A DNA stretch of 55,214 bases, taken from NCBI GenBank assembly GCA_045541875.1, contig JAZQJX010000079.1, forward strand, positions 1 through 55,214, in the 5' to 3' direction. Positions 1 to 8,482 of the stretch are shown in pieces (the first letter of the stretch is position 1; each line of letters opens with the position of its first letter). The position numbers were made by a program, and so were the translations under genes. A model generated the notes under the pieces. The model worked only from the letters and a program-made list of their open reading frames with translations. It did no database searches and was not told the DNA's origin. The DNA is from RGIG1828 sp045541875 (lineage in GTDB: Bacteria > Bacillota > Clostridia > UMGS1810).

Positions 1-1
1 C

Positions 2-1198
2 AAAGCTGCAGGTGGGGTTGATAGCATCACAATCAATGAACTTGAAGAATATATGCAAGAACATTGGAAAGGTATCAAAGAACAAATCCGAGAAAGAAAG
101 TACAAGCCACAACCGGTACTAAGGGTAGAAATACCTAAACCAAATGGTGGAGTACGAAAACTTGGTATCCCTACGGTAATTGACAGAGTAATTGAACAAG
201 CAATAACACAAGTATTAACACCCATATTTGACCCGATGTTTAGCGAAAATAGTTACGGTTTTCGTCCAAACAGAAGATGTGAACAGGCAATAATCAAATT
301 GCTTGAATACTTCAATGACGGATATGTGTGGATAGTGGATATTGACCTTGAGAAATTCTTTGACAGTGTACCGCAAGATAAGTTGATGAGTTATGTCGGC
401 AGAGTAATACACGACGGAGATACGGAAAGTTTAATCAGGAAATATCTCAAAGCGGGTGTTATGAACAAAGGCAAATACGAGTCAACAGAAATAGGCACAC
501 CGCAAGGTGGAAATCTATCACCACTACTCAGTAACATAATGTTAAATGAACTTGACAAGGAATTAGAAAGCAGAGGGCAACGCTATACACGATATGCAGA
601 TGATGTAGTAATTGTATTAAAAAGTAAAGCCGCAGCAACAAGGGTAATGTATTCCATAACTGATTGGATAGAAAGGAAACTTGGTTTAAAGGTAAATGCA
701 ACAAAAACAAAGATAACACCACCGAGTAAACTTAAATATCTTGGTTTTGGTTTTTGGAAAGACAAAGAAGGCTGGAAAGCAAGACCACATCAGGACTCTG
801 TAATGAAATTCAAAAGTAAAATCAAAGCACTATGCAAACGAAGTTGGAGTATTGACCTGACATACCGAATTAAGAAGATTAACGAAGTGACAAGAGGGTG
901 GGTAAACTACTTCCGGATAGGTTCAATGAAAGAAAAACTTCGCAGGATAGATGAGCATTTGAGAACAATGATAAGGGTGATAATTTGGAAACAATGGAAA
1001 ACAGCAAAGAAAAGAGAATGGGGATTACTAAAACTCGGAGCTGAGAAATGGATAGCCCACAAGGTTGCAAATTGGGGCAACCATTATCAATTAGTTGCTA
1101 CAAAATCAGTTGTGGCAAGAACAATTTCAAAAGAAATACTGACTAAGCGAGGCTTAATCAGTATTTTGGATTACTATCAAAAGGTAGCACATATTTAA
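2..1198 (+). CDS. ltrA: Group II intron reverse transcriptase/maturase (5' truncated by window)
   Basis: Multifunctional intron-encoded protein that helps the intron RNA fold and splice and copies it by target-primed reverse transcription. The frame is open from base 2, and residues before the first ATG (53) match the family N-terminal pattern (KAAGGVDSITINEL), so the true start is upstream. RT blocks are visible: GIPTVIDRVIEQAI, YGFRPNRR, DIDLEKFFDSV, GTPQGGNLSPLLSN, and the catalytic YADD at residues 181-184 counted from the Met at 53. A maturase (X, GIIM-type) region follows, with WVNYFR and WGLLKLG. No HNH endonuclease domain follows, as in the endonuclease-less lineages. The frame is intact to its TAA, so the copy may be active. 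Confidence 0.95.
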   Translation, partial: KAAGGVDSITINELEEYMQEHWKGIKEQIRERKYKPQPVLRVEIPKPNGGVRKLGIPTVIDRVIEQAITQVLTPIFDPMFSENSYGFRPNRRCEQAIIKLLEYFNDGYVWIVDIDLEKFFDSVPQDKLMSYVGRVIHDGDTESLIRKYLKAGVMNKGKYESTEIGTPQGGNLSPLLSNIMLNELDKELESRGQRYTRYADDVVIVLKSKAAATRVMYSITDWIERKLGLKVNATKTKITPPSKLKYLGFGFWKDKEGWKARPHQDSVMKFKSKIKALCKRSWSIDLTYRIKKINEVTRGWVNYFRIGSMKEKLRRIDEHLRTMIRVIIWKQWKTAKKREWGLLKLGAEKWIAHKVANWGNHYQLVATKSVVARTISKEILTKRGLISILDYYQKVAHI

Positions 1199-1207
1199 TT
1201 TTGAATT

Positions 1208-1273
1208 GAACCGCCGTGTGCCGAACGGCATGCACGGTGGTGTGAGAGGGCGATTAATTTCGCCCTACTCGAT
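1208..1273 (+). ncRNA. Group II intron domains V and VI
   Basis: Domain V: bases 1211-1218 pair with 1233-1240 (one G-U), enclosing a second helix TGCC/GGCA (1219-1222 with 1227-1230) with a four-base loop. Domain VI: GGGCG (1248-1252) pairs with CGCCC (1261-1265), and a candidate branch-point A follows at 1267 in CTACTCGAT. The position directly after the maturase stop supports the assignment. The exact intron class is not fixed from this piece. Confidence 0.8.
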
Positions 1274-1355
1274 TGTATAGGTATTAAATCTGAATTTCAA
1301 AATTCAGTTCAGGTTTCTCATTCGCACATACAGATGTTTGGGCTTTGGTAACACT

Positions 1356-1847
1356 TTATATGGTTTTTCTGTAATATTCAACATTGATTTTCATTCCGTC
1401 AAATTCTTCTGTGCCTGTATGTATAAGTTCATCAAATCCCCATCTTTTATATCTTTCTTTATTTTCATAATCATCAGGCTCAACACCTAAAGTAAGATGT
1501 TTTGCACCAAGATTGTAAAGGAACTTTTCAGCATATCGGAAAAGGGCAGAAAAATATCCTCTTCCTCTGTATTTTTCGTTTGTTAAAAAAGAAAAAAGAT
1601 AGAATGTGTTGTCATTTACCACATATTCAATGTTCTGAGTGTACTCATCATTTAGAGATATGCACGCAGCCATTTCGCAAATATACTTTCCGTCTTCAAT
1701 TCCAATAAAAAACAGTCTTGTTCCTTTTCTTAAAGCATCAAGTCTTTTTCTGAGATTTGAATCAAGATATACATCAGATGGATTGTTCTCCATTTTCTCT
1801 TTATAGAGCCTGATAAGGTCTTCTTGTGTTGCAATTTTAAATTCCAT
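1356..1847 (-). CDS. GNAT-family N-acetyltransferase
   Basis: A 163-residue single-domain protein with the GNAT fold, expected to move an acetyl group from acetyl-CoA to an amine; the substrate is unknown. The acetyl-CoA pyrophosphate-binding motif A is seen as YRGRGYFSAL, about residues 94-103, followed by the usual helix and the late strand with LGVEPDDYENKERYKRWGF, typical of the acceptor/CoA C-terminal part. The start is supported by an AGGAGA ribosome binding site. It is a single-gene unit read from its own consensus promoter and divergent from the cyclophilin-like gene. Family placement is secure; a specific function is not. Confidence 0.85.
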   Translation of the reverse strand: MEFKIATQEDLIRLYKEKMENNPSDVYLDSNLRKRLDALRKGTRLFFIGIEDGKYICEMAACISLNDEYTQNIEYVVNDNTFYLFSFLTNEKYRGRGYFSALFRYAEKFLYNLGAKHLTLGVEPDDYENKERYKRWGFDELIHTGTEEFDGMKINVEYYRKTI

Positions 1848-1870
1848 ATATCATTTCTCCTGTCAGGATT

Positions 1871-1899
1871 ATTATAAGAATTTTAAGAGGTTTTGTCAA
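1871..1899 (-). promoter_or_regulatory. Consensus sigma-A promoter of the acetyltransferase gene
   Basis: On the minus strand TTGACA (1894-1899), a 17-base spacer, then TATAAT (1871-1876), about 25 bases before the start codon. Both hexamers are perfect. Confidence 0.85.
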
Positions 1900-1911
1900 A
1901 TATTTTCGGTA

Positions 1912-1940
1912 TTGATTTTTTTTGAAAAAGAGGTTATAAT
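1912..1940 (+). promoter_or_regulatory. Sigma-A promoter of the cyclophilin-like gene
   Basis: TTGATT (1912-1917), a 17-base spacer, TATAAT (1935-1940). It lies back to back with the minus-strand promoter at 1871-1899. Confidence 0.8.
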
Positions 1941-2006
1941 GATATTATGAAAAATATGCATTTATGTAAGACATTTTGAAATAATATAACCAAGGAGAAA
2001 AAAATT

Positions 2007-2651
2007 ATGAAATTCACAAAAGCAATTTCTTTGATAACCATGTTTGTTCTTGCATTTTCATTGGTTGCATGTTCAAAAGGTGAAAACCCTGAGGAAAAGA
2101 ACGTACTTGATCCTATTGCAATGGACTCAATTGTCACCTCTGACGGTGAACCCGAAAGAGTCAGAGTTACATTTGAAGTTGAAAATTATGGAAATTTTGT
2201 TGTTGAAACATATCCTGAGCATGCCCCTGATACTGTCAATCACTTTCTCGAACTTGTTGACAACGGCTGCTATAATGGATATACAATAGAAAGTGTAAAT
2301 CCGTCTCTTGCGGCAGTTACATCATCATATTCAGCAGATCTCACATCTGACAGCACTGCAGGATTCAATAATACCGTCAGCGGAGAATTTCTTGAAAATG
2401 GCAGAAGTAATGCTCTCAAACTTGATAAATACACTCTTGCACTAACTCACATTCCTTCTGATAACAATTCAGGCATAAGTCAGTTCATGATTTTCCTTTC
2501 ATCCAATCATGATTTAGACGGAAAATATGCAGGATTTGCAAAAGTTGTCGAAGGAACACAAATAATTGATAAAATAGCAGGTGCAGAAACCGACTCTACG
2601 GGAAGACCTGTTTCACCAATAGTTATGAAAAAAGTGTATATTAACAGATAA
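2007..2651 (+). CDS. Cyclophilin-type peptidyl-prolyl isomerase-like lipoprotein with degenerate active site
   Basis: A 214-residue exported lipoprotein. Residues 1-21 form a signal peptide that ends in a lipobox (LVAC, Cys22), so it should be anchored on the outer face of the membrane. From about residue 50 it follows the cyclophilin fold: FEVENYGNFVVETYPEHAPDTV, then NHFLELVDNGCYNGY, then SGISQFMIFLSSNHDLDGKYAGFAKV. Cyclophilins assist protein folding by isomerising X-Pro bonds. Here the catalytic FHRxIPGF segment reads IESVNPSL (94-101), so the key arginine is Ser96 and the substrate-pocket residues differ. It may be a chaperone-like or binding protein, not an isomerase. The start has an AAGGAGA site. 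It is monocistronic ahead of GAPDH. Confidence 0.85.
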   Translation: MKFTKAISLITMFVLAFSLVACSKGENPEEKNVLDPIAMDSIVTSDGEPERVRVTFEVENYGNFVVETYPEHAPDTVNHFLELVDNGCYNGYTIESVNPSLAAVTSSYSADLTSDSTAGFNNTVSGEFLENGRSNALKLDKYTLALTHIPSDNNSGISQFMIFLSSNHDLDGKYAGFAKVVEGTQIIDKIAGAETDSTGRPVSPIVMKKVYINR

Positions 2652-2680
2652 TTTTTGTGTTAATTTTTTAACAGAATATC

Positions 2681-2709
2681 TTGCATATTTTTTCTATTTA
2701 TAGTAAAAT
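2681..2709 (+). promoter_or_regulatory. Sigma-A promoter of gap
   Basis: TTGCAT (2681-2686), a 17-base spacer, TAAAAT (2704-2709). Transcription should start near 2716 and give a leader of about 40 bases with an AAGGAGGA site before the ATG at 2755. Confidence 0.75.
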
Positions 2710-2754
2710 ATAGCATGAAGATAAAAATTATTTAACCTTAAGGAGGAATAAAAA

Positions 2755-3768
2755 ATGGCAGTTAAAGTTGCTATTAATGGTTTTGGCCGTATCGGCCGTC
2801 TTGCATTCAGACAGATGTTTGGTGCAGAAGGATACGAAGTTGTTGCTATCAATGACCTCACAGATCCTAAAATGCTTGCTCATCTTTTAAAGTATGACTC
2901 TTCACAGGGCAGATATGACGGACACACCGTTGTTGCAGGCGAAGATTCCATCACTGTAGATGGCAAAGAAATCAAAATCTATGCTATCAAAGATGCTAAT
3001 GAATGTCCCTGGGGCGCACTTGATGTAGACGTTGTACTTGAGTGCACAGGCTTCTATTGTTCAAAAGACAAATCACAGGCTCACATCAATGCAGGCGCTA
3101 AGAAAGTTGTTATTTCTGCTCCCGCTGGTAATGACCTCAAAACAATCGTATTCAGCGTTAACGAAAAAACTCTTGATGCATCCGATACAATCATTTCAGC
3201 AGCTTCCTGCACAACAAACTGTCTCGCTCCTATGGCTAAAGCTCTTAATGATTATGCTCCCATCCAGAGCGGTATCATGTCAACAATTCATGCATACACA
3301 GGCGATCAGATGATTCTTGACGGTCCCCACAGAAAAGGCGATCTCAGAAGAGCAAGAGCAGGTGCAGTTAACATCGTTCCTAACTCAACAGGTGCTGCTA
3401 AAGCAATCGGTCTTGTTATTCCCGAACTCAACGGTAAACTTATTGGTTCTGCACAGAGAGTTCCTGTTCCTACAGGTTCAACAACAATCCTTACTGCTGT
3501 TGTAAAAGGCACAGACGTAACAAAAGAAGGTATCAACGCTGCTATGAAAGCTGCTGCTTGTGACTCTTTCGGTTACAACGAAGATGAAATCGTTTCTTCC
3601 GATATCATCGGTATCACATACGGTTCACTCTTTGATGCTACACAGACAATGGTTTCTAAAGTAGCAGATGATCTTTATGAAGTTCAGGTTGTTTCATGGT
3701 ATGATAATGAAAACTCATACACAAGCCAGATGGTTAGAACAATCAAATATTTTGCAGAACTTGCATAA
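2755..3768 (+). CDS. gap: Glyceraldehyde-3-phosphate dehydrogenase, type I
   Basis: Cytosolic glycolytic enzyme that oxidises glyceraldehyde 3-phosphate with phosphate and NAD+ to 1,3-bisphosphoglycerate. At 337 residues it has the family length. The N-terminal Rossmann motif is GFGRIGR (residues 9-15), the catalytic cysteine lies in SAASCTTNCLAP, and the substrate-binding segments HAYTGDQ, RARAGAVNIVP and WYDNENSYTSQMV are all present. It is a single gene with its own promoter and a strong terminator. Frequent use of one codon per amino acid fits a highly expressed gene. No other glycolytic gene is adjacent. Confidence 0.98.
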   Translation: MAVKVAINGFGRIGRLAFRQMFGAEGYEVVAINDLTDPKMLAHLLKYDSSQGRYDGHTVVAGEDSITVDGKEIKIYAIKDANECPWGALDVDVVLECTGFYCSKDKSQAHINAGAKKVVISAPAGNDLKTIVFSVNEKTLDASDTIISAASCTTNCLAPMAKALNDYAPIQSGIMSTIHAYTGDQMILDGPHRKGDLRRARAGAVNIVPNSTGAAKAIGLVIPELNGKLIGSAQRVPVPTGSTTILTAVVKGTDVTKEGINAAMKAAACDSFGYNEDEIVSSDIIGITYGSLFDATQTMVSKVADDLYEVQVVSWYDNENSYTSQMVRTIKYFAELA

Positions 3769-3789
3769 TTACAGTTTACAAATAATTAA

Positions 3790-3826
3790 TGCTGCATAGC
3801 GATTCGCTATGCAGCATTTTCTTTTT
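3790..3826 (+). terminator. Rho-independent terminator of gap
   Basis: TGCTGCATAGCG (3790-3801) pairs perfectly with 3805-3816 around a three-base loop, followed by a T-rich tail (TTTTCTTTTTT). It lies between convergent gap and metH. Its minus-strand tail is poor in T, so it mainly serves gap. Confidence 0.9.
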
Positions 3827-3852
3827 TGACACAAAAACAATATGTAATTAAA

Positions 3853-6255
3853 TCAGATTTGAGAGTTTATATCCTCAGCGTATCTCACCGCTTCCATTGC
3901 ATCTTTGCAATACATATCTGCACCCATACGGTCAGCATATTCTTTTGTTAAAACTGCACCGCCGACCATGACTTTAACGCCCGGAAGAAGTTTTTTTGCA
4001 AGTTTAACAGTTTCTTCCATTGCCGGAACTGTTGTTGTCATAAGTGCACTGAGTCCTATTATGAGAGCCTTTTTCTTTTTTGCTTCTTCAATAATATCCA
4101 TGGGTTCAACATCTTTTCCAAGGTCAGAAACATCAAAGCCGTAGTTTTCCAAAAGTGCTTTGACAATGTTTTTTCCAATATCATGAATATCGCCTTTGAC
4201 AGTTGCAATGACAACAGGGCACTTTTTTGTTTGTGTGTTCCCAAGTTCTGACATTTTTTCTTTGATAGCATCAAATGCTGATTTTGCGCTTTCCGCACTT
4301 ATGAGAAGTTGAGGAAGAAAAACTGTTTTTTCCTCAAATCCTTTCCCGACAGTATCGAGGGCGGGGACGATTTGTGTGTTAATAACATCAAGGGGATTCA
4401 TTGTTTTTAAAAGTTCTTTTGAAAGATTGTATGCACTTTCTTTCAAGCCTTTTATGATGGCACCTTTTAGCCCTTCTTCATTTCCTGTCTGAATGCTGTT
4501 GGCATTTTTATCAAGTGATGAAGAAACGGTAATTCTTTTTGAAAAATCAATATATTCGCTATAGTTTTCATCAAAACCGGAAAGGGCACAGTATGACTTG
4601 TAAACTTTCATCATTTCTGCTGAGTGAGGATTTATGATAGCGCCTGAAAGTCCTTTTGTAAGAGCCATAGCAAAAAATGTCGAATTAATAATCTCTCGTG
4701 CAGGAAGTCCAAAGGAGATATTTGATACTCCAAGACTTGTATTGATGCCCATTTTTGTTATTCTTTCAAGGGAATCCAATGTAACCTTTGCAGCATTATG
4801 GTCTGTGCTTATTGTCATTGCAAGGGGATCAACAATAATATCTTTGCTTTCTATACCATATTCTTTGGCGGTTTCTACAATCTTTCGGGCAATTTCGCAT
4901 CTGCCTTCCGGATTGTCAGGGATTCCTGATTCATCAAGTGTAAGTGCTACAACAAGACCTCCATATTTTTTTATCAGAGGGAAAATGGCCTCCATGCATT
5001 CTTTTTTTCCGTTCACGGAATTGACCATTGGTTTTCCGTTGTAAAGACGCATTGCTCTTTCCATTGCCATGGCGTCTGATGTGTCAATCTGCAAAGGAAG
5101 ATCCGTTACGGACTGGAGAGAAAAAACCACCTTTGAAAGCATATCCGCTTCATCAATTTCAGGAAGTCCGACGTTAACATCAAGAACATGAGCACCTTCC
5201 TCCTCTTGACCGAGACCTACTTTGAGAATATAATCTATATCATTGTTTCTGAGGGCTTCTTTAAATATTTTCTTTCCTGTCGGATTGATTCTTTCTCCGA
5301 TAATCACACATTGTTTGCCAAAATTTACGGTATGCGTATATGACGAAATCACAGACAAATTCTTTTTTGTTACAGGCTTTGGAACAAAACCAGAAAGTCT
5401 TTTTGTAATCTCTTTTATGTATTCAGGGGTTGTACCGCAACATCCACCCACAACTGATGCCCCTGAATTGGCGATTCTTTCCATATATTCGCCAAATTGG
5501 GTTTTGTCTATGTCATAACTTGTTTTTCCGTCTTTGAATACAGGGAGTCCTGCATTTGGGTTTACGATAATTGGTGTTGAAGAAACCTTAATCAGTTTTT
5601 CAAGGATTGGCATCATATCCTGAGGACCGAAAGAACAATTCATTCCGATTGCATCAACTTTCAATCCCTCAAGTGTTGCACAAACTGCCTCAGGTGTTGC
5701 ACCGGTCATAAGTTTTCCATTTTTATCATATGCATTTGTAACAAAGACCGGAAGAGTAGAATTTTCTTTTGCTGCAAGAACTGCCGCCTTTGTCTCATAA
5801 AGGTCGTTCATCGTTTCAATCAGAATTAAATCTGCACCATATTTTTGACCGAGAACCACTGTTTTTGCAAAAACCGATACTGCATCTTCAAAATCAAAAG
5901 TTCCAAGAGGTTTTAATAGTTTTCCAAGAGGACCAATGTCTAATGCAACAAAATGCAGTTTGTCCTGATTGCACATTTCTATTGCTTTTTTTGCATTAAA
6001 AACAGCGCATTTTATGATTTCTTCAAGTTCATCTTCGGAATACTTTAAAACATTTGCACCAAATGTATTTGCTGTCAGAATATTTGTTCCGCTCATCAGA
6101 TAATCAAGATGAATTTGTTGTATAACATCCGGCCTTTTCACGTTCCATCTTTCCGGAAGTACAGAAGTATCAAGACCGCTTTTTTGGATAAGAGTCCCCA
6201 TGCCTCCGTCAAAAAAGAGCATTTCTTTTCCTAAAACATCAAGTATATTAATCAT
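3853..6255 (-). CDS. metH: Cobalamin-dependent methionine synthase, short form without activation domain
   Basis: Transfers a methyl group from methyltetrahydrofolate through cobalamin to homocysteine, giving methionine. The 800 residues hold, in order: the homocysteine S-methyltransferase barrel (about 1-290) with zinc ligands Cys207, Cys272 and Cys273 (VGGCCGT); the pterin-binding barrel (about 310-580, GERINPTGKK); and the cap and Rossmann B12-binding domains (about 590-800) with the cobalt-ligand motif GDIHDIG, His691. The C-terminal S-adenosylmethionine-binding activation domain of the roughly 1200-residue E. coli form is absent and is encoded by the gene just upstream. The start at 6255 is chosen over the longer frame because of an AGAGGTGG site and the family N-terminus; it overlaps the upstream stop by 8 bases. 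Confidence 0.95.
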   Translation of the reverse strand: MINILDVLGKEMLFFDGGMGTLIQKSGLDTSVLPERWNVKRPDVIQQIHLDYLMSGTNILTANTFGANVLKYSEDELEEIIKCAVFNAKKAIEMCNQDKLHFVALDIGPLGKLLKPLGTFDFEDAVSVFAKTVVLGQKYGADLILIETMNDLYETKAAVLAAKENSTLPVFVTNAYDKNGKLMTGATPEAVCATLEGLKVDAIGMNCSFGPQDMMPILEKLIKVSSTPIIVNPNAGLPVFKDGKTSYDIDKTQFGEYMERIANSGASVVGGCCGTTPEYIKEITKRLSGFVPKPVTKKNLSVISSYTHTVNFGKQCVIIGERINPTGKKIFKEALRNNDIDYILKVGLGQEEEGAHVLDVNVGLPEIDEADMLSKVVFSLQSVTDLPLQIDTSDAMAMERAMRLYNGKPMVNSVNGKKECMEAIFPLIKKYGGLVVALTLDESGIPDNPEGRCEIARKIVETAKEYGIESKDIIVDPLAMTISTDHNAAKVTLDSLERITKMGINTSLGVSNISFGLPAREIINSTFFAMALTKGLSGAIINPHSAEMMKVYKSYCALSGFDENYSEYIDFSKRITVSSSLDKNANSIQTGNEEGLKGAIIKGLKESAYNLSKELLKTMNPLDVINTQIVPALDTVGKGFEEKTVFLPQLLISAESAKSAFDAIKEKMSELGNTQTKKCPVVIATVKGDIHDIGKNIVKALLENYGFDVSDLGKDVEPMDIIEEAKKKKALIIGLSALMTTTVPAMEETVKLAKKLLPGVKVMVGGAVLTKEYADRMGADMYCKDAMEAVRYAEDINSQI

Positions 6256-6958
6256 TGGAAGCCACCTCTTTATTCTTTCTGAAACTGCAGTCAGTTTTTT
6301 CACAGTTTTCACATTTTTCATTTTTGTTACATCTTTTTGATTTTGAAATTCCTATTACACCTGTTATGGATTTAGACGGTGTCAGCATCAATGAGTCTGT
6401 CAGGGACACACCGCACCTTCTCATAGAATCTGTAGCCTTTACGAACATTGGTTGATTTTCCAACTTGAAATCTCCATAACCGGGGCTGAACCTTGGCTTT
6501 AAATATTCGTTTGATTTTAAAAATTCTCTTTGGAGTTCTTCTGTGAAAATATCAGCATATTTCTCGATAACATCAGTGAAGATTGCGGAAATAATAAGAG
6601 ATTCAAGAGGTGATGACGCCTTTCCTGATTGAATTGCCCTGTCAGCATCTGCACCGAGAGTGAGCGTAAACACGATAGCCTTGTCACAACCCAAAAGGTT
6701 TTTTGAGAGATTTTCAGATTCGAAAATACTTTCGCCAATTTTAATTTTACCTTTATCGAATTTTAAATTCTGTATAACAAAAGCACCCTTAGGCGAAGCC
6801 TTTGAAAGGGTGTTTTTAATGTTTGTTTCAATAAGTCTGATAATATCCGGTGACGCTTCACCTTTTTGCCCCATATACCTCATAATCTCTTTTTTATCAG
6901 GTATAATATTCTCAATGGGCAAAAAATGAGAATATACAGTATTCAAATTCAAAGACAT
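6248..6958 (-). CDS. Stand-alone methionine synthase activation-domain protein
   Basis: A 236-residue homologue of the C-terminal reactivation domain of MetH, which binds S-adenosylmethionine and supports reductive methylation of oxidised cobalamin. Family marks are RFSPGYGDF in the middle and MLTPSKSITGVIGIS near residue 200, the SAM-contacting region. A cysteine-rich tail (CNKNEKCENCEKTDC) is added, which could bind a metal or an iron-sulfur cluster and supply electrons; that role is inference. It sits directly before the metH that lacks this domain, with overlapping ends, so the two very likely work as one split enzyme. It starts 23 bases after the PurF-like gene. Confidence 0.88.
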   Translation of the reverse strand: MSLNLNTVYSHFLPIENIIPDKKEIMRYMGQKGEASPDIIRLIETNIKNTLSKASPKGAFVIQNLKFDKGKIKIGESIFESENLSKNLLGCDKAIVFTLTLGADADRAIQSGKASSPLESLIISAIFTDVIEKYADIFTEELQREFLKSNEYLKPRFSPGYGDFKLENQPMFVKATDSMRRCGVSLTDSLMLTPSKSITGVIGISKSKRCNKNEKCENCEKTDCSFRKNKEVASND

Positions 6959-6981
6959 AACAATTAATCCCTGCCTTTAAA

Positions 6982-8406
6982 TTACTCTTCTCCGCTCCAA
7001 CAATATGTACACAGTTTGCACTTGTCAATGCCTATTGCCTCAACAATGCCTTCGACAGTCTGAAACTCGAGTGATTTGAAATGGAGTTTTTCACATATTG
7101 CTTCTCTTAATTTTTTTCCTCTTTCTGTTTTTGTATCACTGTACTCATCAAGGTGTTTAAAACCTTCTTCACCCTCGATTTCCATTATGGTCTTTCTTGT
7201 AATGAGTTCCATTTCATTATTGCTTCTTGAGAAATTCAGGAACTTACAGTTATACATAATCGGAGGACATGCTGAACGCATATGAACCGATGCGGCGCCA
7301 TTGTCATAGAGAAAATCAACTGTCTCCTTAAGTTGAGTTCCTCTTACGATTGAGTCGTCTATAAATAAAAGATTTTTGTCTGCTATAAGGTCGTGAACTG
7401 CAATTTGCTTCATTTTTGCAATTTTATTGCGTTCATTCTGATGAGATGGTGTAAAACTTCTTGCCCAAGTGGGTGTATATTTTATAAATGGACGTGAAAA
7501 AGGCAATTTACTTTGATTTGAGTAACCAATGGCATGAGCGGTTCCCGAATCCGGAACTCCGCCAATGTGATCAACACCTACAGCATTGCCAAGTTCGGCA
7601 TCATTTTTTGCCAATATTTCACCATTTCTGTTTCGCATAACCTCAACATTAACCCCTTCATAAGTGGAAGTGGGGTATCCGTAATATGACCACAAAAATG
7701 CGCAGATTTTCATTTCTTTTCCCGGTTGTGAAAGTTGGGTTAATTTATCGGCTGTAAGATGGACAATTTCTCCCGGTCCAAGTTCTTTGACCGGTTCATA
7801 GCCGAGTTTATGAGCGGCAAAAGACTCAAAAGTTACGCAATATCCGTCCTCACACTGTCCAATCAGAACAGGAAGTCTTCCAAGTCTGTCTCTTGCAGCA
7901 ATAATGCTTCCATCGTTTTTGAGTATGAGAATTGATGCTGTTCCGTCAATGGAGTCCTGAGCAAATTTGATGCCTTCTTCAAATGTTCCTTTTTGACTCA
8001 TCAGCGCTGCTATAATTTCGGTACAGTTGATTTGTCCGCCGGTCATTGTACTGAAATGACCGTGTGTGAATGAAAGGTATTGATCAATGAGTTCATCATA
8101 ATTATTGATTTTTCCGATAACGCAAATTGCATATGTTCCAAGACTTGATTTTATCATAAGGGGCTGTGGGTCAAAATCACTGATGCAACCTATGGCACTG
8201 TGCCCGCTCATAGTTTGGCAAACATCATCAAACTTTGTTCTGAAAGGGGAGTTTTCAATACTGTGAATTTCCCTTTGCAGACCGATTTTTTCGTTATATG
8301 CAGCCATACCTGCACGTCTTGTACCAAGATGTGAATGATAGTCAGTACCAAAAAACACATCCGATACTGCATTATGTTTGCAAACAACACCAAAAAAACC
8401 GCCCAT
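6982..8406 (-). CDS. PurF-like amidophosphoribosyltransferase homologue lacking the glutaminase cysteine
   Basis: A 474-residue protein with the two-domain plan of PurF (PRPP amidotransferase, first step of purine synthesis): an N-terminal Ntn glutamine amidotransferase domain and a C-terminal phosphoribosyltransferase domain. The PRPP loop is intact (LLFIDDSIVRGTQL, Asp350 and Asp351), and a C-terminal cysteine cluster CKLCTYC recalls the Fe-S ligands of the Bacillus type. The N-terminus reads MGGFFGVV, so the nucleophile expected in the CGVxG motif is replaced by Gly, and the usual GHxRYST segment reads GHSAIGCI. It may use ammonia or have another PRPP-linked role. It is first in the operon with metH and has a GGAGGTT site. 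Confidence 0.82.
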   Translation of the reverse strand: MGGFFGVVCKHNAVSDVFFGTDYHSHLGTRRAGMAAYNEKIGLQREIHSIENSPFRTKFDDVCQTMSGHSAIGCISDFDPQPLMIKSSLGTYAICVIGKINNYDELIDQYLSFTHGHFSTMTGGQINCTEIIAALMSQKGTFEEGIKFAQDSIDGTASILILKNDGSIIAARDRLGRLPVLIGQCEDGYCVTFESFAAHKLGYEPVKELGPGEIVHLTADKLTQLSQPGKEMKICAFLWSYYGYPTSTYEGVNVEVMRNRNGEILAKNDAELGNAVGVDHIGGVPDSGTAHAIGYSNQSKLPFSRPFIKYTPTWARSFTPSHQNERNKIAKMKQIAVHDLIADKNLLFIDDSIVRGTQLKETVDFLYDNGAASVHMRSACPPIMYNCKFLNFSRSNNEMELITRKTIMEIEGEEGFKHLDEYSDTKTERGKKLREAICEKLHFKSLEFQTVEGIVEAIGIDKCKLCTYCWSGEE

Positions 8407-8453
8407 AATATATAACCTCCGTAATTTGAATGTTCCTTAAAATCGTACAGTTT

Positions 8454-8482
8454 ATTATATCATGAAACATTACGATAGTCAA
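8454..8482 (-). promoter_or_regulatory. Sigma-A promoter of the purF-like/metH operon
   Basis: Minus strand TTGACT (8477-8482), a 17-base spacer, TATAAT (8454-8459). The leader to the ATG at 8406 is only about 40 bases, too short for a SAM or cobalamin riboswitch. Confidence 0.8.

Larger units (their letters stand above)
1..1273 (+). mobile_element. 3' part of a bacterial group II intron
   Basis: A reverse transcriptase/maturase frame runs in from the window edge and is followed within about 10 bases by a domain V/VI-like RNA end that closes with CTACTCGAT. This order (ORF in domain IV, then V and VI) is that of a bacterial group II intron. The 5' end, domains I-III and the 5' splice site lie outside the window. 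The right boundary is placed at about 1273 by the typical end after the domain VI bulged A. Bases after 1273 are the downstream target DNA, an intergenic stretch behind the acetyltransferase gene, so no gene is visibly interrupted on this side. Confidence 0.85.

Noticed and set aside
2007..2651. Ordinary active cyclophilin
   Set aside because: The catalytic arginine position is serine, so only fold membership is claimed.
4634..5044. Long plus-strand frame opposite metH (136 codons)
   Set aside because: It is a shadow of the metH coding frame and has no ribosome binding site or homology pattern.
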